Shown here: in pieces, positions 59,591-64,000 of the stretch
Position numbering within the stretch: position 1 is the first letter of the stretch
Layout of the letters: every line of letters starts with the position of its first letter
NCBI GenBank assembly: GCA_964612485.1
Contig: CAZTFF010000003.1
Span: 124,001 to 188,000, forward strand
Source: JAFGNV01 sp964612485
GTDB lineage: Bacteria; Chloroflexota; Anaerolineae; 4572-78; J111
DNA: 64,000 bases
Direction of reading: 5' to 3'
Position numbers and translations under genes: made by a program
Notes under the pieces: generated by a model
What the model was told of the DNA's origin: nothing
Database searches by the model: none
What the model saw: the letters and a program-made list of their open reading frames with translations, nothing else

Positions 59591-60907
59591 CTATTCTGCC
59601 TCTTCCCCCTCTTTCGGAAAGACCGGCAGGTATTTGGCGGCCAGGGCAAAGGCAATTACGCCAAAACTGGTCAAGGTGATGGTGACGACGATTTCCATCC
59701 AGGAGGGCACGTAGATATTGCCCGTGTAAGGCAGCAGGCCGGTGATATTCACGTTCAAGCGGTTCAGCACAATGCCAAACAGCACCACCATCGCGGCCCC
59801 GCTGAACAGCACGGCGGGTTTGTACCGCAGCGGTCGAATGGCAAAAAGTATGGCCGGGATAATGATGCCCAGCCCCATCTCGGCCCAGAACGCGGCGGCT
59901 TGCAAGGTGGGTTCAAAGGCCAGGGACCACGCGCCGCGCAGGTAAAGATCAACACCTCTGGCAACGAAGTAGACGGCCAACACCACCACCGCCGCTTTGG
60001 CCAGATCGGCCAGCAGGCTCAATTCCAGGCCGCGTTTGAAGGCTTTGGAACTGAGCGTCGACTCCACAATGGTCATGGTCAGCGCGGCAGCCACCGCCGA
60101 AAGCCAGAAAAACACCGGCAGGTACAGCGAATACCACAGCGGCGACAGCTTGGTGGGAGCCAGCACCCACAGCGACCCTAACGACGATTGGTGCAGCGTG
60201 GAGAGAACCACCCCCAAGATAATAAATACAATCGAAATTTTCTTGAGCCAATGGTAAAGCGGCACTGTAGGTAACTTCCGGGTAACGGCTTTGTAGCTGT
60301 TGACCTTTTCCAGGATCACCGGCAAAAACTCGATGAACAATACCGTGGTGTAAGTGGCTACACAGATGCCCACTTCCCACATCACCGAGTGATGCTGCCA
60401 GTGGATCAGAGGCCGCCAGACATTGTAGGGCCGGCCCAGATCAACCATCAATCCGGCAATCGCCAGCAGGTAGCCGATAAAGCCGGTCAGGATCGCGGGC
60501 CGCAGGAGCGGTTCAAAGCGTTTTAGCCCAAAAATATGGACCGCTGCGGCCAGCACAAACGCGCCGGCAGCCAGAGCCACGCCGCCCATCACGTCGAACC
60601 CAATCCACAACCCCCACGGAAACTGGTCGCTCAGATTGGTGACAGCGCCAATGCCATAGACGTACCGCAGCAGCATAATGCCGGTTCCCGTACCCAGCAC
60701 CACCAGCAGCAGGGCGGTTCTGAATACCTGCCAGCGTGAGGCAAAGCGCGGCAGGGGCACGGAAAACGTTTCAGCGGCAGAGGCCACGTGGGTTTCGGGC
60801 CGCCCGGCCAGCCGGTAGGCTACATACCGCGCGCCGGCAAGGAACAGGACCGGAATAGCGATGCTCAAGGCTAAAATAATCCACAAAAGGGGCGATGCGA
60901 GTATCAT
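59591..60907 (-). CDS. NrfD/HybB-type integral membrane quinone oxidoreductase subunit
   Basis: This 438-residue protein has about ten membrane helices. DQFPWGLWIGFDVMGGVALAAG is the NrfD/HybB signature; LVDLGRPYNVWRPLIHWQH and HQSSLGSLW are conserved quinone-site regions of HybB. It probably oxidises or reduces menaquinone and passes electrons to the HybA-like protein encoded 2 nt upstream. The gene is the last of its unit. Confidence 0.92.
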   Translation of the reverse strand: MILASPLLWIILALSIAIPVLFLAGARYVAYRLAGRPETHVASAAETFSVPLPRFASRWQVFRTALLLVVLGTGTGIMLLRYVYGIGAVTNLSDQFPWGLWIGFDVMGGVALAAGAFVLAAAVHIFGLKRFEPLLRPAILTGFIGYLLAIAGLMVDLGRPYNVWRPLIHWQHHSVMWEVGICVATYTTVLFIEFLPVILEKVNSYKAVTRKLPTVPLYHWLKKISIVFIILGVVLSTLHQSSLGSLWVLAPTKLSPLWYSLYLPVFFWLSAVAAALTMTIVESTLSSKAFKRGLELSLLADLAKAAVVVLAVYFVARGVDLYLRGAWSLAFEPTLQAAAFWAEMGLGIIIPAILFAIRPLRYKPAVLFSGAAMVVLFGIVLNRLNVNITGLLPYTGNIYVPSWMEIVVTITLTSFGVIAFALAAKYLPVFPKEGEEAE

Positions 60908-60909
60908 GG

Positions 60910-61830
60910 TTAATCCTCCTGACCGTCGGGGTCTTCATTTTTCATCTCAGAGGCTTTGGGCGAGTTTCGATGGGTAAAGACGGCTGCGCCGGCCATTAAC
61001 ACCGTTACGCCGCCAATGACAGCCGGTAATTGGCTCATGATCTTTTCGGTTTCTTCGGGCGGCGCGGTGTGCGGCAGGTTGGCGGGGAAGCCCAACTCGG
61101 CAAAGGGAATATCAGACAGGTACAACATCGAGGTGCCGCCCACTTCAAACTCGCCAAAAATATGGTCGATGTAGCGGCCCGGGTTCGAGGCAATTTGGGC
61201 ATGAGCCTGGGCCAGCAGTTGGTCGCGCCGGCCAAAGCGGATCGCGCCGGTGGGGCAGGCGTCGGCGCAGGCCGGACGCTCGCCCTCCTGCAACCGCTCG
61301 TAGCACAGCCAGCATTTGCTGATGACGGGCGTGAGGCCGTTTTCCCACTCAAAAGCCGGCACGCCAAACGGGCAGCCAATTTGACAATAGCGACAGCCCA
61401 GGCATCGCTCGGCCCGATAAACAATGGGACCTTCCTTGCTCTTGTACATGGCTGCCGCCGGGCAGGCCGATACGCAGGCCGGGTCCAGACAATGCATGCA
61501 CTGCCGTTTAATATTTCGCTCCACTATTTGACCTTCGGTGGTGACGGCCTGTTGGGTGTCAACAAAGGAGTAAGCGGTGCTGTTAAGCCCAGTCGGGGGC
61601 GCAAGTTCGCTGCCGGGCAAGTTATTGGCCTCCCGGCAGGCCAGGGCGCACGAGTTACAGCCGGTGCAGCGGGTGAGGTCGATCAACATGCCGGGCGTTT
61701 TGCTGCTGACTTGCTCGGCGGCCAGCAACGGAGACGCAAGCATGTGCGCGGCAGCCATTGCTGCGGCTCCCGCCCCCATCCGTTTGAGAAACTCGCGTCG
61801 AGAAACTTTGGGTGTAGGTTGATTACTCAT
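60910..61830 (-). CDS. HybA-type 4Fe-4S ferredoxin with Tat signal and C-terminal anchor
   Basis: ATG 61830 (GAGGAGG 5 nt upstream) gives 306 residues. A Tat signal (SRREFLKRMGAGAAAMAAAH) sends it out folded. Four cluster sites are visible: CTGCNSCALAC, CMHCLDPACVSAC, CLGCRYCQIGC and CWLC plus CADAC. A C-terminal helix (PAVIGGVTVLMAGAAVF) anchors it. It joins NrfD/HybB to the haem proteins. Its start overlaps the preceding cytochrome gene by 8 nt. Confidence 0.93.
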   Translation of the reverse strand: MSNQPTPKVSRREFLKRMGAGAAAMAAAHMLASPLLAAEQVSSKTPGMLIDLTRCTGCNSCALACREANNLPGSELAPPTGLNSTAYSFVDTQQAVTTEGQIVERNIKRQCMHCLDPACVSACPAAAMYKSKEGPIVYRAERCLGCRYCQIGCPFGVPAFEWENGLTPVISKCWLCYERLQEGERPACADACPTGAIRFGRRDQLLAQAHAQIASNPGRYIDHIFGEFEVGGTSMLYLSDIPFAELGFPANLPHTAPPEETEKIMSQLPAVIGGVTVLMAGAAVFTHRNSPKASEMKNEDPDGQED

Positions 61831-62689
61831 TAGTCCTCCTCTGGTTAATGTAACCAATCACTAACATAAAGGCGATACCCAGCACGCCGCCGATGCCTAG
61901 CCCAATGCCCAACGCAACCGGGGCCATAATTTGCAGCGTCTGGTTACTCTGCCGGGTTTTTTCCAATTCAGCCGTCAGTTCCGGCACTTGTTCGGCCATA
62001 TCCAACACCTGGGCGTTCACCACCTGATCGGAGGCCGGGAGCAGGGTATGGACATCGGGGCCGTGACAGGTAATACAATCTTCCGAGGCAACGTGGGTGA
62101 AATCGTGGCTGGGCGCGCGCATCGCCTGGCTCACGCTCAGACCGGCCGTCTCGGTATCCACCGGGGAAAGGGAAGAAACGTGGCAGTCGGTGCAGCCCAC
62201 ATTGGCAATATCGTGGGCGGTGTGAGAGAAATCTTGCAGCCGCTCCCGGTGGCAGGAACCGCACAGGGATTCATCGGTCAACCGGAATTCCTGGGAGTGG
62301 GATAGATGGCAGCCAATACACTGCACCCCGGCATCGGCGTGAACAGTGCCCTGCCACTGGGCAAAGGTATCGCTATGGCACTCCTCACACACCGATGAAT
62401 CAACCGCCAGGCGCATCACCCCTTCACCGGGGTGGCTTTCTACATAAGCGCCGTGGCAGCCTTCGCAGGTGGCACCGTGTTCATCACCGGCGCCGGCGTG
62501 TGGCGAATCTTGCCAGGCCGTTGTTTCTTCCTGATGGCATTCGGCGCAAGATTCCGCGCCGGAAGGGGCAGGCGGCGCGGCCACGGCATCCAAAGGAAGA
62601 ACAAAGCCCAGCCATACAAAAAGGCAGGCGATCAGCAGCCACCGGCTGATCTTGCCTGCACCAAAGATATTGGAACCAAGTTTTTTCAT
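61823..62689 (-). CDS. Heptahaem c-type cytochrome with C-terminal anchor
   Basis: This 288-residue protein has a signal peptide (LLIACLFVWLGFVLPLDAVA), seven CxxCH sites (CAECH, CEGCH, CEECH, CIGCH, CGSCH, CTDCH, CITCH) and a C-terminal helix (GLGIGGVLGIAFMLVIGYI). The arrangement resembles NrfB/DmsE-like carriers. CCGGAGG precedes the ATG. It opens a three-gene unit with the ferredoxin and NrfD/HybB and has a long structured leader. Confidence 0.93.
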   Translation of the reverse strand: MKKLGSNIFGAGKISRWLLIACLFVWLGFVLPLDAVAAPPAPSGAESCAECHQEETTAWQDSPHAGAGDEHGATCEGCHGAYVESHPGEGVMRLAVDSSVCEECHSDTFAQWQGTVHADAGVQCIGCHLSHSQEFRLTDESLCGSCHRERLQDFSHTAHDIANVGCTDCHVSSLSPVDTETAGLSVSQAMRAPSHDFTHVASEDCITCHGPDVHTLLPASDQVVNAQVLDMAEQVPELTAELEKTRQSNQTLQIMAPVALGIGLGIGGVLGIAFMLVIGYINQRRTNE

Positions 62690-62824
62690 AATGAACCTCC
62701 GGTGACAAGTGTATTTAATGGACAGCAGGGAGATAATATTTGACGTTTTTCCCTTGTCAATGAATCAGTACAACCCTAACGCGAACGGAGCCGCAACCAA
62801 AAAGGTTCCCGGAACAGAAATTCC

Positions 62825-62909
62825 GGCTCGAAGAACGAGCCTTTCATTTGGTTAGGCCCTATTCTTAGCCTAACACAAAGGAAGGTGTAATTCCATATGG
62901 GATTACACC
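62825..62909. promoter_or_regulatory. Three hairpins in the leader of the heptahaem cytochrome
   Basis: GGCTCG-AAGAA-CGAGCC (62825-62841), GTTAGGC/GCCTAAC (62851-62874) and GGTGTAATTCC/GGGATTACACC (62884-62909, one G-T pair). The promoter is expected upstream of these, near the site at 62963, so they would be transcribed. Confidence 0.5.
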
Positions 62910-62962
62910 CATTTTTGAGGCTGTAATTTTATTGGATAGGGAAATAAATTCGGGGAAAAATA

Positions 62963-62978
62963 TGGGGGATTCACCCCA
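62963..62978. promoter_or_regulatory. Third TGGGG-N6-CCCCA site
   Basis: TGGGGGATTCACCCCA, the same 16-bp arrangement as at 54397 and 54422, just beyond a terminator and upstream of the cytochrome/ferredoxin/NrfD unit. Confidence 0.6.
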
Positions 62979-63017
62979 CAAAAAAAGTCCCTTCAGATTT
63001 TTTTATCTGAAGGGACT
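62979..63017 (-). terminator. Strong intrinsic terminator after the multihaem cytochrome gene
   Basis: A 13-bp perfect stem (62986-62998 with 63005-63017) with a T6 loop, followed on the minus strand by TTTTTTT. It separates the gene at 63145 from the next unit. Confidence 0.85.
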
Positions 63018-63144
63018 GGATTTCTTTTACGATTTATTCATATAGGGCTTGCCAGGTTGAACGAAAGCGAAGAGGCTCCGTTTCCAGCCCAAATTGGATA
63101 TTCTTTACTCGTTCCTCGCTCAGAATGACACCATCGGCGTCATC
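63018..63144. other. Short spacer with dispersed-repeat remnant
   Basis: TCGCTCAGAATGACA near 63118-63132 matches a piece of the region 49373-49470 (CGCTCAGAGTGACAT). No gene is seen. Confidence 0.4.
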
Positions 63145-64000
63145 TTATTCGATACCCAACGTTTCAGGAATATCGTCCTCATCGACAATAACCCCCTGAT
63201 TGGCCTCAATTTCATACGGCAGCAGATCATCCTTGGTCAGAAAGAGGTCGGCGTTGCCGTGGCAATTGTCGCAGGATTCTGTGCGAGGCGTCATCCGCTG
63301 AATGCTGTGCGGAGTGGCATACACCCAGGTCGGCAGCGCGTCAAAATTAGGTAGCAGGTCGTCGCCATAGTAGGCAAAGGTGTCCGGGTCGATGGGGACG
63401 TGACGCAGCGTGACCCATTTCCAGGGGCGTTCGTCGCTCTGGCGGGGGTTATAGCCAATTTTTACATCCATCACCGATGGCTCAATTTTGAAGTAAGGCG
63501 TACCTTCTTCGCTCTTTTGCACGTGGCAGCTATAGCAGTTCTTGTACTCGGCCACGTGACACACCTGGCAGGACAGGTTACTGAGGTGGGTATTGGAGTG
63601 CTGCCGAATGTCGCTTTCGGCTACATCTTCATGGCATTCGGTGCAGGCAGGCATTTGCGGGCCGTCGTACCGGTGTTTGGGTTCAAAATCCAGGTTGCCG
63701 TGCATTTCGTCGGCGGTATGGCAGGCAAAGCAGGGCATGCCCACCCGGTTCCAGTGAACGTCGCCGGGAATACCTTCGTTTCTGCCTTTGTATTCCATTT
63801 CTACTCGGCTGCCGTGGCATCCGGTGCAGGTCAGGTTCATGGGCGGCACCGCTTTGAACTCGTGCCCGGCGGTCAGCCCGCCACCCAAATTAGTGGGACG
63901 GCTAACGTGGCACTGGCCGCAACTGGTATGGCAGCTTTCGCAGTGATTGCCAAAGGCTTCTTCAACGTGCGGCCAGGTTTCTTCGCTGGTGCGCTGCTGG
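63145..64000 (-). CDS. Multihaem c-type cytochrome (5' end outside window)
   Basis: The frame is open from the right edge to the stop at 63145, about 285 residues; the nominal TTG at 63888 is internal. Eight CxxCH sites are visible: CESCH, CGQCH, CTGCH, CFACH, CTECH, CQVCH, CYSCH and CDNCH. The middle has HVPIDPDTFAYYGDDLLPNF, as in large multihaem reductase-like proteins. Its own start and any catalytic haem lie beyond the window. It belongs to the same respiratory locus. Confidence 0.9.
   Translation of the reverse strand, partial: QQRTSEETWPHVEEAFGNHCESCHTSCGQCHVSRPTNLGGGLTAGHEFKAVPPMNLTCTGCHGSRVEMEYKGRNEGIPGDVHWNRVGMPCFACHTADEMHGNLDFEPKHRYDGPQMPACTECHEDVAESDIRQHSNTHLSNLSCQVCHVAEYKNCYSCHVQKSEEGTPYFKIEPSVMDVKIGYNPRQSDERPWKWVTLRHVPIDPDTFAYYGDDLLPNFDALPTWVYATPHSIQRMTPRTESCDNCHGNADLFLTKDDLLPYEIEANQGVIVDEDDIPETLGIE

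Overview
The window is a 64 kb piece of a bacterial chromosome, moderately GC-rich, holding one run of exactly 100 N (29738-29837). Both ends cut genes. The mix of genes suggests Chloroflexota, perhaps an Anaerolineae-like lineage known from metagenomes: LysM domains on transport proteins, a sortase, lipobox solute-binding proteins, TolB-propeller signalling proteins, a HybA/HybB-type respiratory module and a NACHT-FGE protein. This assignment is an inference from gene content; there is no rRNA or marker gene to confirm it. No rRNA, tRNA, CRISPR array or complete insertion sequence was seen.

Layout. 1-3479: a heterodimeric ABC exporter pair with matching degenerate ATP-site residues. 3567-10554, minus strand: an arginine operon (argC, argB, argD, a short ArgA-like acetyltransferase) running on into three more GNAT acetyltransferases and a PLP decarboxylase. 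It starts from a good promoter with a palindrome pair just upstream, a possible 22-codon leader peptide and an intrinsic terminator before argC. 10550-12812: a GT4 glycosyltransferase and a lipoprotein solute-binding protein. 13125-14756: a PiT phosphate permease and its DUF47 partner. 14924-24184: a complete branched-chain amino-acid (Liv) ABC transporter whose binding protein carries an N-terminal LysM domain, bracketed by two proteins with a ribbon-helix-helix-like N-terminus followed by LysM (one also has an SCP2 domain). 24344-32073: an M48 protease, a secreted SGNH-like protein, a TolB-propeller protein and mgtE (the last two cut by the gap), and an unknown protein. 32403-36754: a histidine kinase/response regulator pair and fetAB. 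36787-43434: a sugar-type binding protein, a zinc-ribbon protein, a large membrane protein, a sortase, a eukaryote-type HisA and a ThuA-like protein. 43683-51526: a membrane adenylate cyclase, kbl, asnB, an M42 peptidase and an MscS channel.

51646-64000 is the most unusual part. A NarX/NarL-type two-component system is followed by respiratory genes: a small membrane protein, an 8-haem cytochrome, NrfD/HybB, a HybA-type ferredoxin, a 7-haem cytochrome and a further multihaem cytochrome running off the end. Between the 8-haem cytochrome and NrfD lies a foreign-looking island of about 3.5 kb. It carries an HU-like protein, a NACHT NTPase whose C-terminal FGE-sulfatase domain is cut off by a stop codon, a deletion and a frame change, and a 120-residue coiled-coil protein sharing a motif with the NACHT protein. 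The island is bracketed by two inverted copies of a repeat with a 97-bp core (91/97 identical by eye). A 16-bp motif, TGGGG-N6-CCCCA, sits twice upstream of the 8-haem cytochrome unit and once upstream of the 7-haem/HybA/HybB unit, so it could be a shared control site for the neighbouring two-component system.

Several families of short dispersed repeats with terminal inverted repeats occupy the intergenic regions (94-bp family at 25704, 40455 and 43443; 56-bp family at 25576 and 32082; 14-bp-stem family at 3509 and 46218; the island repeat at 55548 and 59215).
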